Origin: Phyto melanocephala
Lineage: Eukaryota > Arthropoda > Insecta > Diptera > Rhinophoridae
DNA: 64,000 nt
Assembly: GCA_941918925.1 (NCBI GenBank)
Contig: OW799237.1
Span: 110,640,515-110,704,514, forward strand
Direction of reading: 5' to 3'
This document shows positions 45,080-57,440 of this stretch, piece by piece. Made by a program: the position numbers and the translations under genes. Each line of letters opens with the position of its first letter. The stretch's first letter is position 1. A model generated the notes under the pieces. That model worked only from the letters and a program-made list of their open reading frames with translations, was not told the origin of the DNA and searched no databases.

Positions 45080-47229
45080 CATTTTTAACAAAATTAGATA
45101 AAATTTTTATTTTGTTATACAATTTATATGTTAACAATGGCTAGAATGTAATGTGTGTTAATTTTCAATTTTCGAATATCTCTAAAATTAAGAAACATTT
45201 AAAATTTTTCAAGAAACGACGAAGGAATTTTCATTATTGACATTATTAACAACTATAAGTATTATTTTGGTCATACTGTTATTTGTAATAAATTTAAAAA
45301 ATATTAAAAATTTTTATGTTTTCTTATATCATGTATTCACCCATATTTTCCGATAATTTATTAATAAATTGTACAGATTTTCAATTGAATTTTTTTTTTC
45401 CATTTTCTTTTATTAATGGTAGTAGAATTGTATAATTTTGCAGCACATATTTTTTCATATTTAATAATTTGCTAACAATTCATTAACTGCAAATTAATGC
45501 TAACTACTATTGTCAGTAATGTTTTGTTTGTCTAACTCTGTCTTTGTAAATACAAATGTTTAAGTGTTGGCAAAAAAAAAAAAATAATAGTAAAACTTTA
45601 ATAAAGACATGTTTTATTGTTTATAAGCAAATATATACAATAAAATGAACAACAGCACGAAACGCTATTAATGTTACACCATTTCAAAATGAAAAACAAA
45701 TTTAATAAAAAAAACACCCTTTAGTCCAGAGGAAATTATCATTTTTAATTGAAAACCAATTGTCAGAATTTTAAATAAATGTTTTTATAAAAAATTTTAT
45801 TAAATTTTTGTTATTGGGTTTTAAAAGGAAATTGTGTTTAAATTTCCATAACTCATGTCACAGAACAAACACAAATACATATTAGACTAATAATAACTTA
45901 ATCTGTGTTATTGTTAAAAAAATCATTAGAGTTTTTTTTTCAATTTTCTACAAGCAGTAATAAAAAAACAAACTAAAAACCCTGCAAAATAATAAAAAAC
46001 TTTGTATTAGACGAACAATACGAACGAACGTACAAATGAATGAAAATGCTGATGTGTGCCAGTGTGCTTGTGTATTTTTGTAATAAATTATTACAACATA
46101 CAACAATTTTATGACTTCCTCAGATGGACCGACGGACACAGCCAACTTAAAAGCCACATTTAAATGTTTAACATTTGCATTTAAAAACATTTTAGTATTT
46201 TTTCCTACTACAAACAAATGTTTTTTTTTTATAACAAATAATTACTCTATTATTGAATACTACACAAACGAATGGATATTTAATTGCATGTAAAATGTTT
46301 CAAATTATCTGTAAATAATTTAAAAAAAAAACCCACAATATTAACAAAATTTTAATAAATGCATGTTCGCATGTTTGTATGTGTGACTTAAATTTAATAA
46401 TACTCTGCTTTGGTTTTATTTAACTTTGTATTTTAACGGTATCGAAAGCGACCTCTGTATGTCAATTCAGGAAAGAGTTACTTTTTACTTGGCATTTAAA
46501 AAACAAAAAATATCTTTTAACGAATACTTAAACATAAGCAAAAGCTGTAGCTCATGTTGACAAAATTAAAGCTTTTGAAAAAGTTGCACTCTGTTAAAAA
46601 AACGAGAGCTTTTCCATTTTTACTACATACATATTCCACTTCTTTACGGCAGTTATTTCTTTTAATGCCGTGTTATCAACTCGGTGATTTTAGCACTGTT
46701 TTTAGTGCTTTTTTCAATTTTTGAAGCGGAAAATTTTTAAGTCAGTGTTCGGTGCTTTTTTTTAAGTTTAAGTAATTTTCTTTTTTTTCGGTGGCAACAA
46801 ATACAAAATTTCAAACTAATTTTTGTAATCGAAAACACTTTTTGTAAGAGTAATTTAAGATAATTATCTTGTATTTTCAATACAAAATAAACCTTTTAAA
46901 CTGATATTAAGTTAAAAATATTTTTAACTTATTATATTAAGGGCCATTATTACAACTTGACTTTAGTTAAAGGCAGGATTTAATTTAAGTTAGTTTTTTC
47001 ATAGTTTACTGCACAGAGAAAACAGTATCGGTTGTGAGTACCGCAATTGTTGCCAATCGCATAGTTAAATTGTGATAGTAGAATTTTACGGTCGCATCTA
47101 CCGAATTTCGTTTCGGAATATAAATATACAGTCAGCACTAATAAATTATGATTCTTGCAATAGAAATTTTATAATCATAAATGAAAAGTACGTTTGTGGG
47201 AACTGAACTATTCGATTGGCAATGAATGT
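45080..47229. other. No gene; one solo MITE end
   Basis: AT-rich sequence. At 46939-46960 there is a copy of the terminus of the 39487-39898 MITE (TAAGGGCCATTATTACAACT); no matching opposite end was found up to 47.7 kb. Open frames are not supported. Confidence 0.5.
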
Positions 47230-48025
47230 GATTTTCTGTTTTCTGGGTGTGTATTATACTGGCAAGGCACTTTCATTTGATATAAATATTGAGGAGGTAC
47301 GAAGAGACCACAATTTAAAATACTTGATTAGACCCATATAAACATTTATTTTACGCCATTTTATAGCCATCATCGATTTTAAATTCTTTTATATCATATT
47401 ATACTTTGCTGGGCAACCCCTTTTATTTGGTATCTACAATGACTGTTTCGGTTATACTAAAGCTGAAAAAAAAAATTATTTTCGTTTATAAATTTAGCAC
47501 AGATCTGTATGTGGTATACACTAGGGATTGTAAGTAGATTATAGAACTAAAATTGGTATATTAAATTCTTTCTCAGGAGTGGAGCTACAGAGAGTGAAAT
47601 ATGTTGCAATGCCCCAAGTACAAATCCATTAAGGTATGTCTGAAATGGCCACTTAGAATATTTTTATTACTAGAAGGGCATTTTAACGTATTTCACCCTC
47701 TGTACCTCCGCTACAAACTTTTTAACTTTTGAGCTCAAATTTCGCCTATCCAAATATCTGAAAAGGTGAATCGTTTTGTGGGGTCCAGACGACCAAATTC
47801 CGACAATATATGAGATCTGGTCACTCAAGTGTACATACAGGGCCGTCCTAAAGTTGATTTTAACCAACACACAAACAGACGGGTAAACATTACATTATGC
47901 AATCGACTACCCTACTCATAAGCATTCAGATAAAATTTACACTTTATTTAGTCGGAAATGAATACAGCAAAAGTTATAAACGGAATGACAAAACTTGGCA
48001 CACAGGTGAGAGGTATAATAACAGA
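47230..48025. repeat. Dispersed fly repeat copy
   Basis: Landmarks include 'ggcaaggcactttcatttgatataaatattg' split over 47260-47295, 'acgccatttta', 'gttgattttaaccaacacac', 'gcaatcgactaccctac' and a terminal 'gtgagaggtataataac'. The 66-codon minus-strand frame at 47670 is a by-product. Confidence 0.6.
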
Positions 48026-49504
48026 TATGTTTCCTTTGTTTAGGCATAAAAACCGAGTTTAATAGATTCTTCATCCATTGAGAATATCGTATTTTTAGGT
48101 TATGCATCAATATCTTAAAACAATTTTTATATCAAACACATATTAAACGACCTTTTCTATTTCGAAAATTGTTCAAAAATAAAAAATTAAAGCAAGATTA
48201 TTATAAATGTTTTAAGTAAAAGAAAATGTTAAACAATTGTTAACGAAATGATTATTAAAATGTTTTTGAAAATAAAAATTTTATAAGAAATTTTTGTTAA
48301 CATACCGAAATTAATAATTTCAAATATTTTGAAGATTAAAAACAATATAAAAATTGATATTTTTAGGTCTGCTTTTTAATTATTTTCCGCATTTTTTATA
48401 TGTTGTTCACAATTATGTATATGCCTATCAAACTTAAATAAAAATAATTTTATTAAAATAAAATAATATTCTTGTATTTACTTTGTATCATAAATATTTT
48501 AACGATATTTTAATAAACTGCAAATTACTTTGTCATGCAGACAAACTTTATTACTATTTTATTAATGTTGAATGTTTGATAATCCAACTGCAGAAATAGC
48601 AATAATAACAACAGCAACAACAACATCAACATTTAACTATTGTTAGCGATGTTGGCTTAATTTATGTATGTTGCCGGCTTTTGGTGGCATGGTCTTTAAT
48701 ATGTGTATGTACATACAAACTCCTCATATTTATTCATGCTTGTACACTTACATACATGCATCTGGTATGTTATTGTATTGCATATGAGGAATAAGCATGT
48801 GTATGTATGTATATGGTCGTAAGTGCATAAAAATGCATATAAAATGCGGTAGTCGCGTGGCATTGCTCTTGGCCATCATATGACCATACGTTAAAAACTC
48901 ACTCTTACATGTACAAAGATGTTTATGTTGCCTTCGAATAGGTGACCAAATAGAAAATGGAAAAACCGGAAAGGATTTTTCATTTTAATAGTGGAATTAA
49001 GCAACAATTTTTCAATTACATAACTGCTCATAAAAATCACACACAAAAAAAAAAATAAACATGACATTGTGCTGCTACAGGTTTTAATTGCGCTCACCAA
49101 CATCGTTGTCTTCGCCGACAACACTTTTAAATACTCTGCATGTAAAGAAAATTGACGCAGAAAGTGCAATAGACATTTTTGAATTTATTTTGCGTAGTAA
49201 AGGGCGTTTTTAATGCATTAAATACATTTTAATTGTGTTAAACAAATTCTGGTTTATGTTACATATCTATAGTTTAGTTCAATGAACTTTGGATAGCAAA
49301 AATTAATTCCAAGGCATTTCGGTGGTGTATTTTAGAATCATAGAGTGCATGTAACTTTATAATTTAAATATTACCAAATCAAATTTATTTGGTTTCTAGG
49401 AAATATCGTCCAAAAAAACATTTCAAAAGAAAATCCCTTTTTATAAATTTTAAATAATAATCAAAAGGCTTATTTTTAATAATTTATTCTGCCTTAAGTT
49501 TCTT
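48026..49504. other. No gene seen
   Basis: AT-rich DNA with several TATGTATG-type microsatellite patches (48660-48830); no supported frame. Confidence 0.5.
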
Positions 49505-51057
49505 TTTATACCCTTCACACAGTGAAAAAGGGTGTATTTAGGTTTGTCATTCCGTGTGAAATTTCTACAATTTTGTTTTCCGACCCCGTAAAGTATACAT
49601 TTTCTGAAAGCTTATGAATAGGGGAGTCGATTAAGCCCTGTCAGTCTGTCCGTCTGTCAGTCTGTCCGTCTGTCCGTGTGTATGTTGAAATCAACTTTTT
49701 GAAGCCCCCCGACATCGCTTGGAACCGGGTGACATATTTAAAAAATTTTTTAAAATTTTTTTTTAAATGTTTTTAAAATTTTTTTCTGTAGTTTTTTTTA
49801 TTATTTTTTTCTTATTTTTAATATTTTTTTTTTTGTAATTTTTTTTGTTTGGTATGTTTTTTACATGTATCTAAGTATGTATATTGTTGTTGTAATTGTG
49901 AAAAAAAACGAGGTGGTCGTGGTTTTTTGCTCATATCTCAGAAAGTTATGGGGCGATTATGCTGAATTTCAATAGCGATTCATTCCTGAATATTTCCAAG
50001 AGATTGATACCATATACAGATCTGAGGAACATATAGTTGCTTCTAAAAGTTGATTTCAACCAACACACGGACAGACGGATAGACGGACAGACGGACAGAC
50101 GGTCAGGGCTTAATCGACTCCTCTATTCATAAGCTTTCAGAAAATATATACTTAATGGGGTCGGAAATGAAAATTGTAGAAATTACAAACGGAATGACAA
50201 AGCTAAATATACCCTTGTGCACCACAGGTGAAGGGTATAACAACAACATACATACATACAAACGTGTATACTGGTTAGAGAAAACGTGGCATCGAATCCC
50301 AGCTGAGCCAAAAAAAAATGTTTTTTAATTTTTTAAAAAATTTTTTTTTTAATTTTTTTTTTAAATTTTTTTTTTTTATTTTTTATTTAATATATTATTT
50401 ATATTTTTATTATTTTTTTTTTTAATTTTTTTAAAAATTTTTTTTTTAATTTTTTTTTTAATTTTTTTTTTAAATTTTTTTTAATTTTTTTTTTTCGTTT
50501 TTTTAACATACGTACGTGAATTTATAATTTTACAATGGGATGTTTTTATATATGTATGTACGTATTTCATATGGGATGAATGGTGACACAAACTACTGTT
50601 ATTTAATGACTACACGTTGTGAAGGGTATATAAGATTCGGCACGGCCGAATATAGCGCTCTTACTTGTTTTTTTTATATTTTTTTTTTTTTTAATTTTTT
50701 ATTTAATATATTATTTATATTTTTATTAATATTTTTTTAAAAAATTTTTTTTTAAATATTTTTTTTGTTTTATATTTATTATATATATATATTAATTATT
50801 TAAAAAAATTTTTTTTTTTTAAATTTTTTTTTAAAATTTTTTTTTTTTAATTTTTTTTTTAATTTTTTTAACATACATACGTAAATTTATAATTTTACAA
50901 TGGGATGTTTTTATATATGTATGTTTTTTATATGTATGTACGTATATCATATGGAATGGTGATACAAACTACTGTTATTGCATGAATACACGTTGTGAAG
51001 GGTATATAATATTCGGCACGGCCGAATATAGCGCTCTTACTTGTTTTTTTTTTTTTT
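49505..51057. repeat. Dispersed fly repeat copies with T-rich tracts
   Basis: One arm starts 'tatacccttcacacagtgaaaaag' (49508) with a CAGTCTGTCCGTCTGTC run; the opposite arm ends at about 50240 with 'gtgaagggtataac'. These form a large inverted pair: CTGTCCGTCTGTC at 49650-49675 against GACAGACGGACAG at 50085-50103. Two further segments end in ATTCGGCACGGCCGAAT (50635-50651 and 51011-51027) followed by atagcgctcttacttg, each preceded by long (T)nAA low-complexity DNA (50320-50510, 50680-50870). Frames within the T-rich DNA are artefacts. Confidence 0.65.
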
Positions 51058-51387
51058 TTGTTTTTAACCCTTTTCAAGAGACATTCGTGAAAAATTTGCG
51101 ACAAACGTGATACTAAACGTCAAAGTTATAGACAAAAACTATTTGAAAAACTATATATTTATTTATATATCAAATTTTCCAAGCTTTTAAAAAATTTTTT
51201 AACGCCCTAATTATACAAATTTATAAACCGTGGTCTCAAAAAGAAAATCTGAGAAAAACCAATAAAACGGTGTGAAACTTACTGAGATATATGCATCAAA
51301 ATACAACTGCTTGGGTGTTTTTTCTAAGGTTTACCAACGAAAATCAATTTTATTTCAGTTTCTATACCACCAAGGGCCCCTGTATAG

Positions 51388-51420
51388 GTATCAAATAAAG
51401 GGTCCGCCTTTATTTGATAC
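51388..51420. repeat. Perfect 14-bp inverted repeat, 5-nt loop
   Basis: GTATCAAATAAAGG (51388-51401) and CCTTTATTTGATAC (51407-51420) are exact complements around GTCCG. It abuts the 3' end of the mariner relic. The left arm matches the host repeat's 'atcaaat.aaagg' word, so the right arm looks like an inverted duplication made at or near the insertion. Confidence 0.75.
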
Positions 51421-51424
51421 TAAC

Positions 51425-51830
51425 TTTTTTTTTTTTTTTAAATATGCTATAAAAAAGTGTAGCTTCGGCTGTGTGGCAGTAGCGCTGTCCTGTTGAAACC
51501 AAATGTTCAACATGGCCCGATAACGATCGCCATTGACTACGGCCACTCCTTGCTCGTTTTCGAAAAAAAATTGCCCAATTATGTCTCTGGACCAAAATCC
51601 GCACCAAACAGTGACTCGTTTTGGGTGTATCGGCTTTTCAATGTATGCGTGCGGGTTTTCTGTGCCCCAAATGCGACAATTTTGCTTGTTTACGTACCCG
51701 CCAAGATCGAAATGAGCTTTATCAGAAAAGATGATTTTTTTTTTGGCAAAATCGGCCAAAGTAATGTCGCAATATTTCCCAGCGTTGTTCAAGTGTATAC
51801 ACAACCACATTCGTTCAGCGGAAGGATAAA
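51425..51830 (-). pseudogene. mariner-like transposase fragment (two catalytic Asp)
   Basis: The frame reads WLCIHLNNAGKYCDITLADF, then IIFSDKAHFDLGGYVNKQN, CRIWGTENPHAYIEKPIHPK, RVTVWCGFWS, NGDRYRAMLN and IWFQQDSATA. FSD.AHF and FQQD.A hold the first and second catalytic aspartates of the Tc1/mariner DDE/D domain. The third acidic residue and the DNA-binding domain are absent, and the frame runs out in a poly-A-derived KKKKK tract. It is an internal, decayed piece. Confidence 0.8.
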
Positions 51831-52340
51831 ACTAATTATCTGTCAAATCAGACATGAGCTAAGTGTTACCATTCACGAAATAAGCACTAATTGAAAAAAA
51901 AAAAAAACGTTAGATGGCGGACCCGTACTTGATCATTTGACATACAATTAACTATGAAAAGGTTAATATCCAAGATGGCGTTCTATATTAAATGGCGAAA
52001 ATATTAGTAATTACAGAATTATATTAATTTCAGACGAAAGGTCTTGACCATGAGAATACAGTAAATTATTTAAAAAATATAAAATCCAAAGATGGCGTCT
52101 GAAACAAAATGACGGAAATTCTTTTAACCGTATCAAACGAAAGGGCTTGACTAGTAAAACACAGCTGACTTTGTTACAAATCAAAGATGGGATCGGAAAT
52201 AATAAAAAAAAATACGTATAACTTAAAATCTGAAATCTAGGCTGAGCTACGGTGTGGCCATTATACCTATAAACATGATAGTGAAGGGTAACCTCCTTCG
52301 ATTCGGCATAGACAAATATAGCACTCTTACTTGTTTTTTT

Positions 52341-53454
52341 TTAACAGTTTCTGCCGAAAGTTTTGCAGATAATGAGAATTCATTTAAATTTAAATTTTTA
52401 ATACAGAAATAACTAAAAATCGTCTCTAAGTACATAGTGAAGGGGTTTTCCACAAGATTAAGTCGATTTTGTTGATTCTGTGGCGGTTATGTTATTCGCC
52501 AAATCTGTTGTTGATTATTCGGTCACTGAAGCGAAATTATTATAAGCTGCATGTTTTAAGCGTTGCTCAATCTTCAGCGTTTGGTTGACAGATAAAAATA
52601 TAGACCCGATAAAAATAATTTTATTGAATGAAATTTACACATTTTGTTACTCGCTATTCAATATAATTTGTGTCTAAATTAGGAAAATATTTTACTAAGC
52701 TCAAAAGCCATACACCAACAACTGAGCCCAATGGAATGTTTACCAACACGTGTACAACTGTTTTGCAATATGTTAACTAACAAATATGAATGATGTATTC
52801 GAGTCATACATACCCTACATAAACACAAAATTATTTATCAAGCAAATACATACAAATGTCATATATTTAAATCAACTAAGTGCATAACAATAACATTTTG
52901 AGTATTTAAATTTGTTTCCTGTATTTTTTCCAGCTCAACCTTAAGTGCTAATTTTGAAAAATTTTTCAAGATTTAAGGTGAACTTCATTAATATTTATTA
53001 AGCATTTGGACATGAGTTTATTTTTAATACACAAATTCTTTAAAAAAAAAGTACATTGTTTTAATAATATTCACACCGTTATAAAGTTTTTTGTTTATTT
53101 TAAATAAACGTTCTTAATATAGCAGCTTAAATATTACTTAAAACCATTTAAATGTGTTTCCGTAGATCATTGTTATAACAAAAATAAAACAAGTTTGCTT
53201 TGCGCAAACAAAACAAAATTGTACATTTTTGAAATATATTTTAAACGCCGTATTTATAAAAAATATTTTTGGTTTATTTGACTAACTACTCTACAATATG
53301 TATCAAGCCTTTAAAAAACCTAACCTTTTTTATGAATACGGCAGTAAATACGTTTGTCTAAATTGAGTACAAAAAATATGGGTGATCACATCATTAATAA
53401 TTAACAAGTGATAAGTAAAAGTTGTTAGCAACTCTCGAAAACTTCCATATCAAA
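52341..53454. other. Upstream region of the protease gene
   Basis: AT-rich DNA with no other gene. The promoter should lie within the last few hundred bases. TATTTATAAA near 53250 could be TATA-like but is 200 bp from the start codon; no firm TATA box or start site can be named. Confidence 0.4.
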
Positions 53455-54252
53455 ATGACTAAATTAAGAAAAATCTTTAAAGTATTATTAATATGCCACT
53501 TGGTTCTTAGTTTACGAGTTTCTTTGGTTTTCCCGCAAATCCAATCACGAATTATAGGCGGAACACCAACAACAATTAGTGAGGCTCCCTTTCTAGTGCG
53601 GCTGCTACACAAAGAAATATTTCGGTGTGGCGGCACTTTAATAACATCACGATTTGTAGTGACTGCAGCCCATTGTGTTGTTGATAGCCAGCAAGTTGAA
53701 AGTTTTACTATAGTAGCTGGAGTTACATACAGCTATGAGGAGGGCGTAAGATCTAAAATTGATAAGATTGTGTTTCCCCAAGATTACCACCGGTTGGTTA
53801 TTGATATGGCAGTATTACAATTACATTTTTCAGTTCGTGGTTCACATATAAAACCAATTGGTTTGTGTAATACTGCCTGGAGCGCGGGTGATGATGTACA
53901 AGTATACGGTTGGGGTAAAGGAAAACAAACTGCTAAGAATATTTTCAGCCAAGTGAGAACGGCAACAGTGCCAGTGTTTAAAAAAAATCTATGTGCGTAC
54001 CTGTATCGTAATATCATTGGCATCACAAATACAATGTTTTGTGCCTTTACACCGGGTCACAAAAATGTCTGCATGGGTGATTCCGGTGGTCCCGCTATTA
54101 TAAACGGGCAATTGTGTGGTGTGATATCGTTTAATAATGGCTGTGCTAGTCATCTGTATCCGGGTGTCTATACTGATGTGTCGGCGCTGCGTGAATTTAT
54201 AAAAACTGCTGTAATGAGATTAAGTTCTAATTTGAAATCAAATTCTATATGA
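53455..54252 (+). CDS. Secreted S1-family serine protease
   Basis: A 265-residue single-exon gene. The ATG at 53455 sits in a fly-like context (ATCAAAATGA) and directly precedes a signal peptide (hydrophobic about 8-26), so it is preferred to the upstream in-frame TTG at 53422. A very short propeptide ends SR|IIGG, giving a mature N-terminus at Ile33. The triad is His73 (TAAHC), Asp117 (IDMAV) and Ser210 (GDSGGP), all intact. Disulfides C58-C74, C180-C196 and C206-C230 match the chymotrypsin fold; C138 and C221 may form a fourth. The S1 pocket position 189 is Asn204, not the Asp of trypsin, 215 is Phe226 and 216 is Asn227, so trypsin-like specificity is unlikely. It is probably extracellular (gut, haemolymph or reproductive fluid); substrate unknown. 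Confidence 0.93.
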   Translation: MTKLRKIFKVLLICHLVLSLRVSLVFPQIQSRIIGGTPTTISEAPFLVRLLHKEIFRCGGTLITSRFVVTAAHCVVDSQQVESFTIVAGVTYSYEEGVRSKIDKIVFPQDYHRLVIDMAVLQLHFSVRGSHIKPIGLCNTAWSAGDDVQVYGWGKGKQTAKNIFSQVRTATVPVFKKNLCAYLYRNIIGITNTMFCAFTPGHKNVCMGDSGGPAIINGQLCGVISFNNGCASHLYPGVYTDVSALREFIKTAVMRLSSNLKSNSI

Positions 54253-54285
54253 ATTGTAAATGTGTAATGTCTGAAAATTGAATTA

Positions 54286-54291
54286 AATAAA
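54286..54291 (+). terminator. Polyadenylation signal of the protease gene
   Basis: AATAAA begins 34 bases after the TGA stop (54250-54252), giving a short 3' UTR as is usual for small fly protease genes. A T-rich run follows at 54301. Confidence 0.75.
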
Positions 54292-54299
54292 TACTATAA

Positions 54300-54880
54300 C
54301 CTTTTTTAAAGCCAAAATATTTTTACAAATAAAAGCGCAACAAAAAAGAAATTAAGAGAAACTCGTTTAACCTGTTTTTTTTCATAATTTAATTGGTTTT
54401 AAAAAGTTTAAATTTTTAAATGAACTAAGCAAAGAGTTGTTTAAATTATAAGAAATTAAATAAAAAAACAAGCGCACAACCAGAGGGTTGTCAAAGGATA
54501 TTTTGGTATTTTTAGTTTTCTTACAATCGTGCCTAAGTTACAAAAACAGAAGTGAAATTAACTTTAAAAAAAACTCTAAATTGCTTACTTCTCTAAAATA
54601 AAACAGATAATTTAATAAGTGATTAAAAAATCAATAATTGAAATTAAAAAAAAAATATTTTAACATAAATAAATAATCACCCATATTCTGTTTGTCATCA
54701 CAAACATCGCTGTCAACTTTGTGACAACATCACTTTAATACAATGTCAATGCTAATTTGGTATTCCCTAACTGTTTTAAGGCGACGTTGATAAACATCGA
54801 TTAGTAATTGAAATTGTTCCATTTTTTTTAATATTATTTACTCAAATTCTTTTCTCCTAATTTTTGTTCAAAGTTTAACA
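54300..54880. other. No gene seen
   Basis: AT-rich sequence downstream of the protease gene; nothing supported. Confidence 0.5.
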
Positions 54881-55500
54881 AGTAAGAGCACTATATTCGG
54901 CCGTGCCGAATTTCCGATACCCACACATTTATAGCACAGAATTTATTATTTTGTTAATAACAGTAATCGCTAGCGAATAATCTCTTTTTACTAAAATATA
55001 TGTATTGCTTTCTTTTTTCATAGATTTATTCCTACAATAAAACCTTAAGTTTTCTACTTTCGAAATGATACTAAATACTTTGCCGAAAAGCTATACACAT
55101 GCGAAATTTCATCATCTTACACATATAATTCTGTCGGCTATAAGAGCTTTAAAATTTCATTAACATTTTTGAACACTGTGAGAAGTGGGCGTTAAAGAAG
55201 GCGACTCAAAGTAGTATCTGATGATAAATTCAACTTAGATATTTCAATATAGAGTCACTTTCAAAATCATTCAAAATCTTTGTCCATAGAGAAATTATAT
55301 GAATTTATGATGAAGCGTTATATGGAAGGTGGGCGTGTCACCTTAGCGGATATAGCTTAATCAATTGCTCTGTCTATGAAGCTTTAGAAAATAAATATAT
55401 TTTCTAGGATCTAAAATTAATATTGTAGAAATTACAAACGGAATTACAAACTTATATACAATACACTCTCTAAAGGGAATAAAATTATTACATATTATTA
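54881..55500 (-). repeat. Dispersed fly repeat copy, the empty-site reference
   Basis: It starts with AGTAAGAGCACTATATTCGG and the hairpin ATTCGGCCGTGCCGAAT (54895-54911). It then matches the repeat that flanks the Gypsy element on both sides: 'tttatagcacagaatttatt' and 'ggtgggcgtgtca' among others. It lacks the LTR element and so shows the pre-insertion arrangement. Confidence 0.7.
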
Positions 55501-55639
55501 TTACATAATTTAACATTTGTTAAATTTTTTGCTTGTTTTATTAAAACTGGTTATTAAAATCTAATTTTGAATTTATTTGCAAAATAAAGTGTGTCAAAAC
55601 GGGAAGTAAAAACATTCTATGGAAATCGCTTCACGAAAA

Positions 55640-55800
55640 TGATCCAAAGATTTTTGTGGTGAAAAATTGATGAATTAGACGTAGAGGATATGTGGTTTCA
55701 ATAGGATGGTGGCCAGTGGCACACATCAAGAGAATGGATCTTTTGAAAAATTTGAAAAATCGCATTATAGCAATTGAATAAGCCATGAATTGCAATTTGG
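55640..55800 (+). pseudogene. mariner-like transposase relic
   Basis: Reading DELDVEDMWFQ, stop, DGGQWHTSRE, stops, then NRIIAIE and LEYIVWSFF matches the mariner order LE.MWFQQDGA..HT....... RIIS......LDYFLWGFV. A stop replaces a residue next to the second catalytic Asp, and further stops and shifts follow. Nothing upstream or downstream restores a full element. Confidence 0.6.
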
Positions 55801-56699
55801 CATCTTTAGAATATATTGTGTGGAGTTTTTTTTAAATCGAAAGAGCTTAAGATATATGTATGTTGTTTGGTTTGTTTCAACCATTTTTGCCTAAACGCTT
55901 GCAAAAAGAAAAGTACATTTTCGTGAGCTTAATGGTTCATACTAGTTTGTCAAAAACATCAATACGATGTTGTTTTGGTAAAACTGAATGCAAAAAAAAA
56001 TGTTATCCAGCTAAAACAGAAATCACTGATCCATGCAAAAAAATCAAATTCAAATTCCTGTTATTTGTGAATCTTACTATTGAAAGGAACTCAATACTGG
56101 TAAAATGCATTTCAATATTTTGATAAAATGTGGATGCGAAGGAGCTCATCAAAATCCTCTGAGAAGGGCCATGCAGATAAAAGTTTATTAAGTATTTCAA
56201 TGGTTCCTATTTAAGAGAGTTTCGAGCTACACAAAGAAAAATATTTGTATAGCAAAATCCTGCTCCTTCATCTACAACATACTGCCGTCCAATCTAGTTT
56301 GTTTTTGCCAAAGTGTCCACTGAGCTAATTTCTTAAGAAGTTGATTTAGTACGGCAAGAAATTTATGGTTTGTCTCCAACTCTTATGGCGACTACAGTTT
56401 TGCTGTTTAGTCAACTTTTATACTTACTATGATAAGCGGTAAAATTTGTACTGTACACTCATCTGTAACTTCTTCTTCTCAAACCCATGGTACAGTATGC
56501 CAGTTAGCGGCCATAAAATCCTTTTTCATGGAAAAGACATAATAAGTTCTTGTATTCTCCCTATAGAACAGCTGTCAGGAGTAGTTCAAAAAGCAAAAAA
56601 TATCGAAGGAAGATTTTAGAGAGGATATTTTCAAAAAGATCTTAAACTTCTTAGAATATATATTTATATATTCTAGATTCCTCGAAGCGATATCTGATT
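55801..56699. other. No gene; probable continuation of TE debris
   Basis: Moderate complexity, but the frames (88 and 65 codons) have no recognised motif. Some of it may be further mariner-derived sequence too decayed to assign. Confidence 0.4.
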
Positions 56700-57440
56700 A
56701 TTTACCATTCACACAGTGAAAAAGGGTGTATTTAGGTTTGTCATTTCGTGTGAAATTTCTACAAGTTTCATTTCCCCATAAAGTATATATTTTCTTAAAG
56801 CTTATGAATAGGGCGGTCGATTAAGCTCTGTCAGTCTGTCGTGTGTATGTTGAAATCAACATTTTGAAGCCCCCGACATCGCCTGGACCCGTGTAAAGTA
56901 TTAAAATATTGGAAATATTCAACAGTAGATCGGTATTGAAAATCAGAAAAATCGGTACATAAACAACTGAGATATGTGCAAAAATCCACGAGCACGTAGA
57001 TTTTTTTTACAAAAACAACAACAACATGGATACATATGAATGTGGTATACTGGTAAGAGTAAACGTGGATTCGAATACCAGATTAGCCGAAAAAAAATTT
57101 TTTTCAAATATATTTTATATTTTTATTTTTTCTTTTTAATGTTTTTTATATTTTTTTTTATATTTTTTTTTATATTTTTTTTATATTTTTTTTATATTTT
57201 TATTTTTTGTTTTATTTTTTCATTTCATTTTATTTTTTATTTTTATATTATTTTATTTTTTTAAACATACATACTTAAACTTATTTTATAATTTTACAAT
57301 GGGATGTTTTTATATATTTATGTTTTTTATATGTATGTACGTATTTCATATGGGGAATGGTGATACAAACTATTGTTATAACATGATTACACGTTGTGAA
57401 GGGCATATAATATTCGGCACGGCTGAATATAGCACTCTTT
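56700..57440 (+). repeat. Dispersed fly repeat copy with T-rich tract
   Basis: Starts 'caccattcacacagtgaaaaag'-like (56704) with 'taggtttgtcatt', has 'gttgaaatcaac', a (T)nA tract at 57090-57270, and ends 'cgttgtgaagggcatataat' with ATTCGGCACGGCTGAAT (57412-57428) and atagcactctttc. The 74-codon Phe-rich frame at 57040 is low-complexity. Confidence 0.65.

Larger units (their letters stand above)
51058..52340 (+). repeat. Dispersed fly repeat copy, interrupted by a mariner relic
   Basis: Begins 'agagacattcgtgaaaa' (as at 31190) and ends with a decayed hairpin ATTCGGCATAGACAAAT (52301-52317) followed by atagcactcttacttg. Between them are 'aagatggcg', 'caaacgaaagggcttgactag' and 'tatacctataaacatgatag'. 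It is split by the mariner relic at 51425-51830. Confidence 0.65.

Noticed and set aside
53422..53454. Extended protease start at TTG 53422
   Set aside because: Eukaryotic initiation at TTG is unlikely; the ATG at 53455 has good context and leads directly into the signal peptide.
53394..54026. Minus-strand frames opposite the serine protease
   Set aside because: They are shadows of the coding strand with no motif, and the protease has an intact triad.
57040..57264. 74-codon frame rich in Phe, Ile and Tyr
   Set aside because: It is a translation of (T)nA low-complexity DNA within a dispersed repeat and has no independent support.
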